A stretch of DNA of 64,000 nucleotides from NCBI RefSeq assembly GCF_946482605.1, contig NZ_CAMLSE010000023.1, forward strand, positions 58,166-122,165. The letters are read 5' to 3'. The position numbers and the translations under genes are program-made. Positions 28,485 to 36,271 of this stretch are shown in pieces. The first letter of the stretch is position 1. Each line of letters starts with the position of its first letter. Origin of the DNA: an uncultured Dyadobacter sp. Its GTDB lineage: Bacteria; Bacteroidota; Bacteroidia; Cytophagales; Spirosomataceae. A model generated the notes under the pieces. It saw nothing but the letters and a program-made list of their open reading frames with translations. It made no database searches and was not told the origin of the DNA.

Positions 28485-28517
28485 TTTGGACTTAATATAA
28501 ATAGTATTGTAACTTTG
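28485..28517 (+). promoter_or_regulatory. Promoter of the ECF sigma factor gene
   Basis: TTTG (28485-28488), a 21-base spacer and TAACTTTG (28510-28517) match the Bacteroidota housekeeping promoter well. The start site would be near 28524, about 19 bases before the TTG start codon. Confidence 0.7.
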
Positions 28518-28542
28518 CGGCCGATCAAACTCCGGGACCAAA

Positions 28543-29085
28543 TTGGCCGAGCTCCAAGAAAATAGTACTACCCCATTGCTGATTCAAACCGAAAAGGCAT
28601 TTGAAGAGCTCTATCATTTGCATTGGGAGAAAGTGCTGGCAGTTTGCTACCAGGGAACGCGGGATCTGGTCCAGGCCGAAGACCTGATGCACGAGATCTT
28701 TCAGTCGATGTGGGAACGGCGCCATGAATTGCGCGTCCACGGACCGGCGGCGCATTACCTGGTCAGGGCCGCAAAACTCAAACTACTCGCATTTCACCGC
28801 GATTCGGCCAACAGGCAGCAAATTTTCAATGAGGTCATCAGCAAGACAGGCTTTGAAGAAACTACGCAACGTCACGTCGACTATCAACTGCTTTCGCAGC
28901 GCGTGACGGAACTGGTGGCGGATCTGCCGCATCCCTGCCAGGAGGTTTTTGTGATGAGCAGGCAGGACGGGATGTCCAACAAAGCGATCGCAACCTCGCT
29001 CGTGCTTTCGGAAAAAACGGTTGAATACCACCTCACCCGTGCATTGCGCTTCCTCGGCAAGCACCTGGCCGAATATCAGAATTAA
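28543..29085 (+). CDS. ECF RNA polymerase sigma factor (FecI-like)
   Basis: A 180-residue ECF sigma factor of the Bacteroides expansion type. Region 2 spans residues about 20-85 (FEELYHLHWEKVLAVCYQ, AEDLMHEIFQSMWERR) and region 4 is the C-terminal helix-turn-helix (MSNKAIATSLVLSEKTVEYHL). It should direct RNA polymerase to the receptor gene downstream once the FecR protein releases or activates it. The start is TTG at 28543; no ATG fits. The next gene, 87 bases on, is the FecR regulator. Confidence 0.92.
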   Translation: MAELQENSTTPLLIQTEKAFEELYHLHWEKVLAVCYQGTRDLVQAEDLMHEIFQSMWERRHELRVHGPAAHYLVRAAKLKLLAFHRDSANRQQIFNEVISKTGFEETTQRHVDYQLLSQRVTELVADLPHPCQEVFVMSRQDGMSNKAIATSLVLSEKTVEYHLTRALRFLGKHLAEYQN

Positions 29086-29172
29086 ATTTTTTCGCTCCCT
29101 GCACCAGGGTAAGCCTCCCGCTGCGCAACAATATGGGTAGAGACGCTTCGTCTCGCGAACCAATGGCGGTAC

Positions 29173-30120
29173 ATGAACATTACACCTGAACTTTTGAAGC
29201 GTTACACCGCGGGACAATGCACCCCAGCCGAAGTAACGGCCGTGGAGCAATGGCTCGACGATCCCGATGCTGCTATGAACGGCCTGGCTGAAATCCCCGG
29301 AGAAGTCGGGCGGGAATCGGGCGTACGGGTCTGGGAACGCTTAAAGGCGCGAGCCCCACGGTCGTTTTGGGTGCGCTATCAGCATTATTTGTCGGGAGCG
29401 GCCGCTATACTCGTACTGGTAAGCGCTATTGGTTGGTATGCAAAGAAAAATGAAACCGGCTCGGCGTCCCGGCAGCGGGCCGTGGTGCAGGTAATCCGCA
29501 CACAAAAAGGCGAAACCCGGCAAGTCACACTCCCCGACAGTTCGGTGGCCATGCTGAGTTTTGACAGCGAGATCCGTTTCCTATCCGCATTCAGCGATTC
29601 GGTGAGGCGCGTCATGCTCATCGGAGAGGCGCAATTTTCCGTCAAAAAGAACCCGGAACAGCCATTTATCGTGGAAACTGCCGCTACGCAGACGCGCGTC
29701 CTGGGGACGGTTTTCGATGTAAGAGAATATCCGGGCGAAGGCCACACCACATTGCTCGTTACCGAAGGCAAAGTACACTTCATCAACAAAAAAACCGCCC
29801 AATCGCAAATCCTCACCCCCGGAATTGCGGGCGTGATCGCTGGTAGCCAGCTCTCAACACACACCGTTTCGGGGTCGGAAGCACAAGTTTCATGGTTGAG
29901 CAATGCACTGCGGTTCAGCGACGCTCCGCTCACACAAGTAGTGCGCGAGTTGGAAAGACGCTACAATGTCAGCATCCACATCGATAGCGAGGCATTGAAA
30001 AGCCAGCGCTACACGGGCGCATTTAAAAACCCTTCGCTGCATGCGGTATTGGGGAGTTTGAGCATTGCCGTCGGTTTGCGGTACGAGGCCCAGGGAGAAT
30101 CCATCCGTTTATATGAATAG
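29173..30120 (+). CDS. FecR-family anti-sigma/signal transducer
   Basis: A 315-residue inner-membrane regulator. The cytoplasmic anti-sigma segment (residues 1-75, LKRYTAGQCTPAEV onward) is followed by one TM helix (about 77-94, LSGAAAILVLVSAIGW), the periplasmic FecR domain (about 105-215, VTLPDSSVAMLSFDSEIRF) and a C-terminal DUF4974-type domain (about 235-315, LRFSDAPLTQVVRELERRYNV). It relays the ligand state of the outer-membrane receptor to the sigma factor encoded just upstream. The downstream receptor has the matching N-terminal signalling domain, so the three genes form a cell-surface signalling unit like FecIRA. Confidence 0.93.
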   Translation: MNITPELLKRYTAGQCTPAEVTAVEQWLDDPDAAMNGLAEIPGEVGRESGVRVWERLKARAPRSFWVRYQHYLSGAAAILVLVSAIGWYAKKNETGSASRQRAVVQVIRTQKGETRQVTLPDSSVAMLSFDSEIRFLSAFSDSVRRVMLIGEAQFSVKKNPEQPFIVETAATQTRVLGTVFDVREYPGEGHTTLLVTEGKVHFINKKTAQSQILTPGIAGVIAGSQLSTHTVSGSEAQVSWLSNALRFSDAPLTQVVRELERRYNVSIHIDSEALKSQRYTGAFKNPSLHAVLGSLSIAVGLRYEAQGESIRLYE

Positions 30121-30247
30121 TAACCCAATGAATTCCATGAATAAATCGCCCTAGCTGTGAGCATAGAAAACCCGATGCGCTGTCGCCAAACTTAACACCG
30201 GGTCGAATGCCAATCAATCGCAGATCAATCAACATTTAAACAAAAAT

Positions 30248-32971
30248 ATGCAGCTCCATTATACTTCGCCCCAACCAGGTGCCAAAATCTGTTTCACTCC
30301 ACTCAGAAAAAGCATGGCCGCCGTGCTTTGTGTTATCATTTTACTTATTTCAAACGGAATCCGCGCCCAGGCACCGGTTCTTGCCAAAGCCGTTACATTA
30401 AAACTAAATGATGTTCGCCTCTCGGATGCGCTCGCACAAATAGGCGACCAAACGGGAACATCCATTTCATACAGCAGCACGCAACTGAACGTAGCCAAAA
30501 AAGTGCACGCCAATCTGACCAACGTACCGATGAAAGACGCGTTGCACCGCGTCGTAGGCTCGGCATTGAAGGAATTGCATGTGCAGGAAAACGTGATCAC
30601 CATTGAGGCCAACGAAGGCCGGGGCGCATTGCGGGGCACATTGAAAACTTCGGATGGCAAACCGGCCGAGTTTGTAAACATCACCGTGAGGGGTACCGGC
30701 AAAGGCGCGCAAAGCGATGCCGACGGGCAATTTATCATCCGCAATATTCCGGCGGGCGAGCATAAAGTAGTGATCCAACTACTCGGTTACGAACCGATCG
30801 AACGCCCGGTGACCATCGAGGCGGATCGGACTGTCACATTCGAACCGATATTCCTGAATGAAGACAGCAAAGCATTACAGGAAGTCGTGATCAGCGGGGA
30901 TATCAACAAGTTTTCCAAAAAGGAAAGTGAAAATGTGGCCAAACTGCCCATCAGTAACATGGAGAACCCACAGGTTTACAGCGCATTGTCCAAAACGCTG
31001 TTTACAGAACAGCTCATTACTGATTTCTCCAACATTGTCAAAAACGCGCCTGGGGTTTATAAAATCCAGGCCAACCGTGGTATTAACGCCGACGGCGCGA
31101 CATTTTATGCTTTGCGCGGTTTCCGCACGGAATTGTCGTTCGTGGATGGATTACCGGTGCAAACGAACGGTGAGTTCGACCCGATCAATGTGGAAAAAGT
31201 GGAGGTCATCAAAGGACCGTCGGCAACGCTGTTTGGCAGTTCGGTGACTTCTTTTGGAGGATTGATGAATATTGTAACCAAAAAGCCGGTTGAAATAGCA
31301 GGCGGCGAGATTGGTTATACCACCGGCAGTTTCGGTTTGAACCGCCTAACCGCTGATATTTACTCCCCTATCAATGCTTCAAAGAACCTGCTGTTACGGG
31401 TAAATGCTGCTTACCAGTACCAGGGCAGCTTCCAGGACGTGGGTTTTCGGAGAAGTCTGGTGATAGCACCGTCGCTTGAATACCGGGTGAATGAGAAGAT
31501 GACCGTGCTGCTTAATGCAGGTATTTATCAGGGTGAAATGACGAGCCCATCTGCCATATTCCTGAACCGTACCCGCCAGTTTGTGGCCCATACGCCGCAG
31601 GAGCTGGGTTTCGATTGGAATAAATCCTATACCAGCAACGACCTGACAATGAAAACACCGACCATCAATGTGTATGGTCAATTGAAATACAAACTTTCGC
31701 CTGCCTGGACGTCGCAAACCGCATTTTCCAGCAATACCCGTAAATCGGATGGCTTTTACCAATACCAGTTCATCCGTGGTGCCGTGACGGACACTTTGCT
31801 GGAGCGCAACATTTCATTGCAAAACACGACCAACAATGCGATCGACATTCAACAGAATTTCATCGGCGATTTCAAGATCGGCACATTGCGGAACCGGGTT
31901 GTGGCCGGCCTCGACTACCTGAACCGCACGGCACATAACAACAACTCGCCTTATATCGTGTTCGATAATGTAAGCGGCATTCACAACGACCCTAATTACC
32001 TGAAAATCAATCGCACGTCCGTGGAAGCACGCCTGGCCGCCAGCAACGATGCGCCCCTCCGAAACTACAATTCGGGGAATGTGTACAGTGCCTATTTCTC
32101 CGACGTCCTCAATGTAACCGACCGCCTGCTCGCAATGATCAGCCTCCGCATCGACCGTTTTGAAAATAAAGGCACATTAAACCACGCGACACGCACCTAC
32201 GTTGCCAATACGCAATTCAAGCAAACGGCCGTATCGCCCAAATTCGGCCTGGTCTATCAGGTGATCAAAGACCGGCTTTCGGTTTTTGGAAATTATATGA
32301 ACGGCTTCTTCAATGTAGCCCCGGTAGCGCAGCCGCTGCCCGATATCTCCGGGGTTTTCAAGCCACAACAGGCCAACCAGCTGGAAGGCGGTGTTAAACT
32401 GGAAAGCTACCAGGGCAAACTGAATATGACCGTCAGCTATTACGATATCAAGGTGGATAACACCACACGCACCGAGGTACTCGTGCGCGACGGGAAGAAT
32501 TACAATGTTACTGTGCAGAACGGTACGCAATACAGCCGGGGGATTGAGGTAGAAATCATTGCTAACCCGATAACCGGACTGAACCTGGTGGCCGGTTACA
32601 GCCACAACGACAGCAAACTGACCAAGTCTACCGTTGCGCTGGAAGGTCGACGCCCGGCGAATGCGGGTCCGGCGGATCTGGCCAATGCGTGGATCAGCTA
32701 CAATCTGCCTTTCGGCAAGCTCAAAGGAATCGGCGCGGGGATCGGCGGAAATTACATCAGTGAGCATTTGACATCGAATTCAGCGGTGACGGGCGTTTTT
32801 ACCATCCCTTCCTACACGGTATTGAACTCGACTATTTTCTATAATACCAAAGCATGGCGCCTGGGCCTTAAACTTGACAATATGCTCGACAAAAGCTATT
32901 TCGCCGGACAGGGCGTGTTAGCGCCTCAAATGCCAAGGAATTTCTCGGCCAACCTGGCGATCAAGTTCTGA
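30248..32971 (+). CDS. TonB-dependent siderophore-type receptor with signalling domain
   Basis: A 907-residue outer-membrane receptor. Order: signal peptide (to about residue 42, GIRAQ), an STN secretin/TonB signalling domain (about 50-120, KLNDVRLSDALAQIGDQ), a carboxypeptidase-like domain (about 125-215), the plug (NAPGVYKIQANRGINADG, FVDGLPVQ, VEVIKGPSATLFGSS, GGLMNIVTKKP) and a 22-strand barrel ending in FSANLAIKF. The STN domain contacts the FecR protein, so ligand binding should induce its own genes through the sigma factor. Siderophore or ferric citrate uptake is the likely job. The last 51 bases are copied 201 bp downstream in a tandem duplication. Confidence 0.93.
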   Translation: MQLHYTSPQPGAKICFTPLRKSMAAVLCVIILLISNGIRAQAPVLAKAVTLKLNDVRLSDALAQIGDQTGTSISYSSTQLNVAKKVHANLTNVPMKDALHRVVGSALKELHVQENVITIEANEGRGALRGTLKTSDGKPAEFVNITVRGTGKGAQSDADGQFIIRNIPAGEHKVVIQLLGYEPIERPVTIEADRTVTFEPIFLNEDSKALQEVVISGDINKFSKKESENVAKLPISNMENPQVYSALSKTLFTEQLITDFSNIVKNAPGVYKIQANRGINADGATFYALRGFRTELSFVDGLPVQTNGEFDPINVEKVEVIKGPSATLFGSSVTSFGGLMNIVTKKPVEIAGGEIGYTTGSFGLNRLTADIYSPINASKNLLLRVNAAYQYQGSFQDVGFRRSLVIAPSLEYRVNEKMTVLLNAGIYQGEMTSPSAIFLNRTRQFVAHTPQELGFDWNKSYTSNDLTMKTPTINVYGQLKYKLSPAWTSQTAFSSNTRKSDGFYQYQFIRGAVTDTLLERNISLQNTTNNAIDIQQNFIGDFKIGTLRNRVVAGLDYLNRTAHNNNSPYIVFDNVSGIHNDPNYLKINRTSVEARLAASNDAPLRNYNSGNVYSAYFSDVLNVTDRLLAMISLRIDRFENKGTLNHATRTYVANTQFKQTAVSPKFGLVYQVIKDRLSVFGNYMNGFFNVAPVAQPLPDISGVFKPQQANQLEGGVKLESYQGKLNMTVSYYDIKVDNTTRTEVLVRDGKNYNVTVQNGTQYSRGIEVEIIANPITGLNLVAGYSHNDSKLTKSTVALEGRRPANAGPADLANAWISYNLPFGKLKGIGAGIGGNYISEHLTSNSAVTGVFTIPSYTVLNSTIFYNTKAWRLGLKLDNMLDKSYFAGQGVLAPQMPRNFSANLAIKF

Positions 32972-33303
32972 GTGCAAAGAGGAGTAATCGGTTAAACGAT
33001 ACGTTCGGCGTAGTCTGTGACTACGCCGGAGCGGGTGCCGGTCTCCGACCGGCTTGCTTGATGTATTCGATGGTTTGGCTGGTCAGAGACCAGCGGACAC
33101 TCTTCGGCTCAGAGTTTGCCAGCGCCTCAAATGCCGAGGAATTTATCGGCCAATCTGGCGATCAAGTTCTGAGTGAAACGAGGGATAATCGGTTAAACGA
33201 TACGTTCGGCGTAGTCTTTGACTACGTCGGAGCGGATGCCGGTCTCCGACCGGCTTGCATGATGTATTCGACGGTTTGACTGGTCAGAGACCAGCGGACG
33301 CTC
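32921..33303 (+). repeat. 201-bp tandem duplication spanning the 3' end of the TonB receptor gene
   Basis: Unit 1 starts at 32921 inside the receptor gene (GCGCCTCAAATGCC...) and covers its last 51 coding bases, the stop codon and about 135 bases beyond. Unit 2 starts at 33122 and matches unit 1 with scattered substitutions and no visible gap to about 33303, so the period is exactly 201 bp. The second copy therefore keeps a dead copy of the receptor's last codons in the intergenic region. Each unit carries three hairpins of the form GTC-N3-GAC. Confidence 0.85.
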
Positions 33304-33323
33304 GGACGTAGTCGGAGACTACG
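33007..33323. repeat. Array of seven triloop hairpins with GTC-N3-GAC cores
   Basis: Seven near-perfect inverted repeats, each with a three-base loop between GTC and GAC: 33007-33027 (GGCGTAGTC arm), 33037-33053 (GCCGGTC arm), 33078-33094 (GCTGGTC arm), 33210-33226, 33238-33254, 33280-33294 and 33307-33323 (CGTAGTC arm). Stems are 6-9 bp. The first six are three pairs made by the 201-bp duplication; the seventh resembles the first. They look like REP-type palindromic elements. No gene covers 32972-33440. Confidence 0.75.
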
Positions 33324-33383
33324 CCCAACTTGTTCCAACCTGTCATCCGCTCAAATCTCAAAACGCTAGTGGATTATGAATTA

Positions 33384-33417
33384 AAACGGGCTGCCTCATT
33401 TGAAGCAGCCCGTTTTC
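33384..33417. terminator. Bidirectional intrinsic terminator
   Basis: Perfect 12-bp stem AAAACGGGCTGC/GCAGCCCGTTTT (33384-33395 with 33406-33417) followed by CGCTTTTTGG on the plus strand and by TTTTAATTC on the minus strand. It sits 24 bases after the end of the minus-strand DUF1080 gene and can also stop read-through from the receptor operon. Confidence 0.85.
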
Positions 33418-33440
33418 GCTTTTTGGTATGTTTTGAATTC

Positions 33441-34205
33441 TTACAACTCGCGGATCCAGACGTTCCGGAAGCTGGTGGTGTTGTTGTGGTCCTGCAATTT
33501 GATAGGGCCTTTGCCATGCGGCTCGATCGTCGGCTGCCCGATGTAAGGAGTCGTTCCCTGGATCGCGGTGTGGTTTTGAACCAATACACCATTGTGGATC
33601 ACAGTAATGTATGGCGGAATGCTCATCTGGCCGTCTTTATTGAAATGCGGTGCGGTGTAAACCACATCGTAAGTCTGCCATTCGCCCGGGCCTACCGCTG
33701 CGTTCACAAGCGGCATCGTTTGTTTGTAGATCGAACCTGCCTGACCGTTTGAATAAGTCGGATTGTTATAACTGTCGAGTACCTGCAATTCGTAGACTCC
33801 CTGCATAAAAATACCGCTGTTACCACGGCCTTGGCCGTTTCCGTCCACTTTCGCAGGCGTTCTCCATTCGATATGCAATTGGTAGTCGCCGAAGGTTTGT
33901 TTAGTTTGAATGTCGCCTGATTTCGGAGCGACGGTCATCGTACCGTCAGCCACGGTCCAGGGAGCAGCCGACTTTCCATCCTTTCCGGAAACCCACTGAT
34001 CCAGGTTTTTGCCATCAAATAAAACGATAGCGTCGGAAGGCGCCGTGAAGCCGGAGACGGCCGAAGAGCTTTTACCAGGCGTTACAACACGGGGAACCGG
34101 GCTCCACAATTCGCTGGATTCAGGAGTTTGTTTCGCTGGCTGCAATTGTGCGTGTGCCGCAAATGCAGAAGCCAGGCTGAACGCGGTAAGCATTAATTTT
34201 TTCAT
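33441..34205 (-). CDS. Secreted DUF1080 (3-keto-disaccharide hydrolase-family) protein
   Basis: A 254-residue exported protein (signal peptide residues 1-19, AFAAHAQ) with one DUF1080 concanavalin-like domain (residues about 58-254). Motifs: IVLFDGKNLDQW, FGDYQLHIEWRTP, GNSGIFMQGVYELQVLDS and WQTYDVVYTAPHF. Family members hydrolyse 3-keto-glycosides or bind sugars in Bacteroidota periplasm. It is divergent from a second DUF1080 gene and ends in a strong terminator. The shared intergenic stretch (34206-34396) has no certain promoter motif. Confidence 0.88.
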   Translation of the reverse strand: MKKLMLTAFSLASAFAAHAQLQPAKQTPESSELWSPVPRVVTPGKSSSAVSGFTAPSDAIVLFDGKNLDQWVSGKDGKSAAPWTVADGTMTVAPKSGDIQTKQTFGDYQLHIEWRTPAKVDGNGQGRGNSGIFMQGVYELQVLDSYNNPTYSNGQAGSIYKQTMPLVNAAVGPGEWQTYDVVYTAPHFNKDGQMSIPPYITVIHNGVLVQNHTAIQGTTPYIGQPTIEPHGKGPIKLQDHNNTTSFRNVWIREL

Positions 34206-34396
34206 TGAAAAGTAACCGTTTTAGTCTAATAACTCATTGAAATATTATCACAGGACAACATTAAGCAAAAAGCAACAACAAACGGGATTCTCATCTATAT
34301 AAATGTAATTTTCCCGATTCTTATCACGTAATTTGCAGGGCTAAAGGCATTCGTAGCCTGATTGCTAATCTAAAACCGACTAAGCTTACTGTAAGT

Positions 34397-36244
34397 ATGT
34401 TTAAAACCAACCGTTCACTTTTTCAATTAATCGCCTCTGGGGTAGCTGCTTTTGCCATGCAATCTGCCTACGCCCAGCAACCCATTCCTCTCAACGACCT
34501 CAGTGCTTTCACGACCAAATCCAGTGACTGGAAAATCGTCGGCAACGCGGCAGCTGACATTACGAAAGAAAATGTGCTGATCACCAGCCCGGGCAAAGGC
34601 GTCCTTGCGTGCACGCACGAGAAAGGCAAATATGGCAGCGACTATGAACTGATCTCCAACTTCAAACACGGCGATCTCGACATTGAACTGGATTTCATGA
34701 TGAGCAAAGGTTCCAATTCCGGAATCTACCTTCAGGGCAACTATGAAGTTCAGCTTTTTGATAGCTGGGGTAAAAAAGGCGCGAAGTACAACGATGCCGG
34801 CGGTATCTACGAACGCTGGAACGACTCTAAGCCCGAAGGGGAAAAAGGCTACGAAGGGTATGCACCCCGTTTCAATGTGGCGAAGGCACCGGGTTTGTGG
34901 CAACATATCAAGATCTCTTACCAGGCTCCCCGCTTCGACGCCAACGGCAAAAAAATCGCCAATGCAGTGTTTCTTTCGATCGTGCTGAATGGCGTTACAA
35001 TCCACGAAAATGTGGAAGTGAGCGGCCCTACCCGCGGTTCACTCACAGCCGAGGACGTGCCAATGGGCCCGATCCGCATCCAGGGCGACCATGGATCGCT
35101 GGCTATCCGCAATATTGTGGTTAACAATTTCGATAAAAAACCGGCTACCGTTTCGGAGCTTACTTACAAGACGTACTACGGCGCTTTATCGGAAACAGAA
35201 GACCTTTCTAAACTTACCCCGGCTGAAACCGGCAAATCGGAAGCATTGAACTGGGAGATTTTGAAAGAAAACAACAATTACTCCTACGTATACAATGGTC
35301 GTTTGAACGCGGCCAGCGAAGGCGATTATTCTTTCCGTTTGCAGGCCTCGGGTAATTCATACCTGAAAATCGACGGCAAGGATGTGATCAAACCAGAGTG
35401 GAAATCGAACAACGAATTCCGTTTCGGCAAAGTGAACCTGAAGGCCGGTGATCATACGATCGAAGTTTTCAATAACAAAAGAGATGGCTGGATGCGTCCG
35501 GTGCTGGGCCTTTGGGCCAGCGGACCAGGTTTCCGCGAGGTGGCTTTCCACGCAGCAAGCTCTGCAATGGGCGGCGGATCTACAGACCCGATCCTGATCC
35601 AGGCGCCTACCAACACCATTACCCGCTCGTTCATGGATTTCCGCAAGGACGAAAAGGCGAAAAGAACACGTGTGGTACACGCAGTGTCAGTCGGTAGTCC
35701 GACTAGCCTGCATTATACTTACGATCTCGACAAAGGAACGATCCTGCAAGTATGGCGTGGTGAATTCCTCGACGCTACCCCCATGTGGCACGACCGTGGT
35801 GACGGCTCTTCCCGTCCGCGCGGCAGCGTTACCTTGCTTGGCGACGACATGTTCCTGGGTAAATCAGGTAAATCAAAATGGGAATCGGACACGACTGGAA
35901 GCGGGTATCGCCCGAAAGGATATGTACTCGATGAAGCAGATGCTCCTACTTTCCAGTATCAGGCATTCGGATCTGCGATCACAGACTACATTTCGGTTGT
36001 GAACAACCAGTATTTCGAACGCATTGTGAAGGTTAACAACCCTGCAAAGGATCTCGTTGCCAGACTGGCTGATGGTACTTCCATTGAAAAAATCTCGGAA
36101 GGACTGTATGCGGTAGACGACAAATCGTACTACATCCAGCTTGCCGACAAAAAAATTAAACCGGAAATCAGAGGCGCCAAAGGCCAGCAGGAACTCATCG
36201 TACCTGTTACTAACGGCGAAGTGAAGTATTCTATCCTGTTCTGA
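34397..36244 (+). CDS. Secreted DUF1080 plus PA14-like multidomain protein
   Basis: A 615-residue exported protein (signal peptide to residue 26, SAYAQ). The N-terminal DUF1080 domain (about 30-245) shows ELDFMMSKGSNSGIYLQGNYEVQLFDSWG and IRIQGDHGSLAIRNI. A PA14-like segment follows (about 255-375, YVYNGRLNAASEGDYSFRLQASGNSYLKIDG), then a C-terminal region of about 230 residues that I do not recognise. PA14 domains often bind carbohydrate. The next gene begins 27 bases on, so the pair is an operon, probably for glycoside or keto-sugar handling in the periplasm. Confidence 0.85.
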   Translation: MFKTNRSLFQLIASGVAAFAMQSAYAQQPIPLNDLSAFTTKSSDWKIVGNAAADITKENVLITSPGKGVLACTHEKGKYGSDYELISNFKHGDLDIELDFMMSKGSNSGIYLQGNYEVQLFDSWGKKGAKYNDAGGIYERWNDSKPEGEKGYEGYAPRFNVAKAPGLWQHIKISYQAPRFDANGKKIANAVFLSIVLNGVTIHENVEVSGPTRGSLTAEDVPMGPIRIQGDHGSLAIRNIVVNNFDKKPATVSELTYKTYYGALSETEDLSKLTPAETGKSEALNWEILKENNNYSYVYNGRLNAASEGDYSFRLQASGNSYLKIDGKDVIKPEWKSNNEFRFGKVNLKAGDHTIEVFNNKRDGWMRPVLGLWASGPGFREVAFHAASSAMGGGSTDPILIQAPTNTITRSFMDFRKDEKAKRTRVVHAVSVGSPTSLHYTYDLDKGTILQVWRGEFLDATPMWHDRGDGSSRPRGSVTLLGDDMFLGKSGKSKWESDTTGSGYRPKGYVLDEADAPTFQYQAFGSAITDYISVVNNQYFERIVKVNNPAKDLVARLADGTSIEKISEGLYAVDDKSYYIQLADKKIKPEIRGAKGQQELIVPVTNGEVKYSILF

Positions 36245-36271
36245 TTCTAACCTTATTATATCTGATTGATA

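Noticed and set aside
33007..33323. CRISPR array
   Set aside because: The repeated motifs are hairpins of differing sequence inside a two-copy tandem duplication; there are no equal repeats with unique spacers and no cas genes.
33058..33752. Two plus-strand frames in the repeat region and antisense to the DUF1080 gene
   Set aside because: One is made of duplicated intergenic sequence and hairpins; the other is antisense to a conserved gene.
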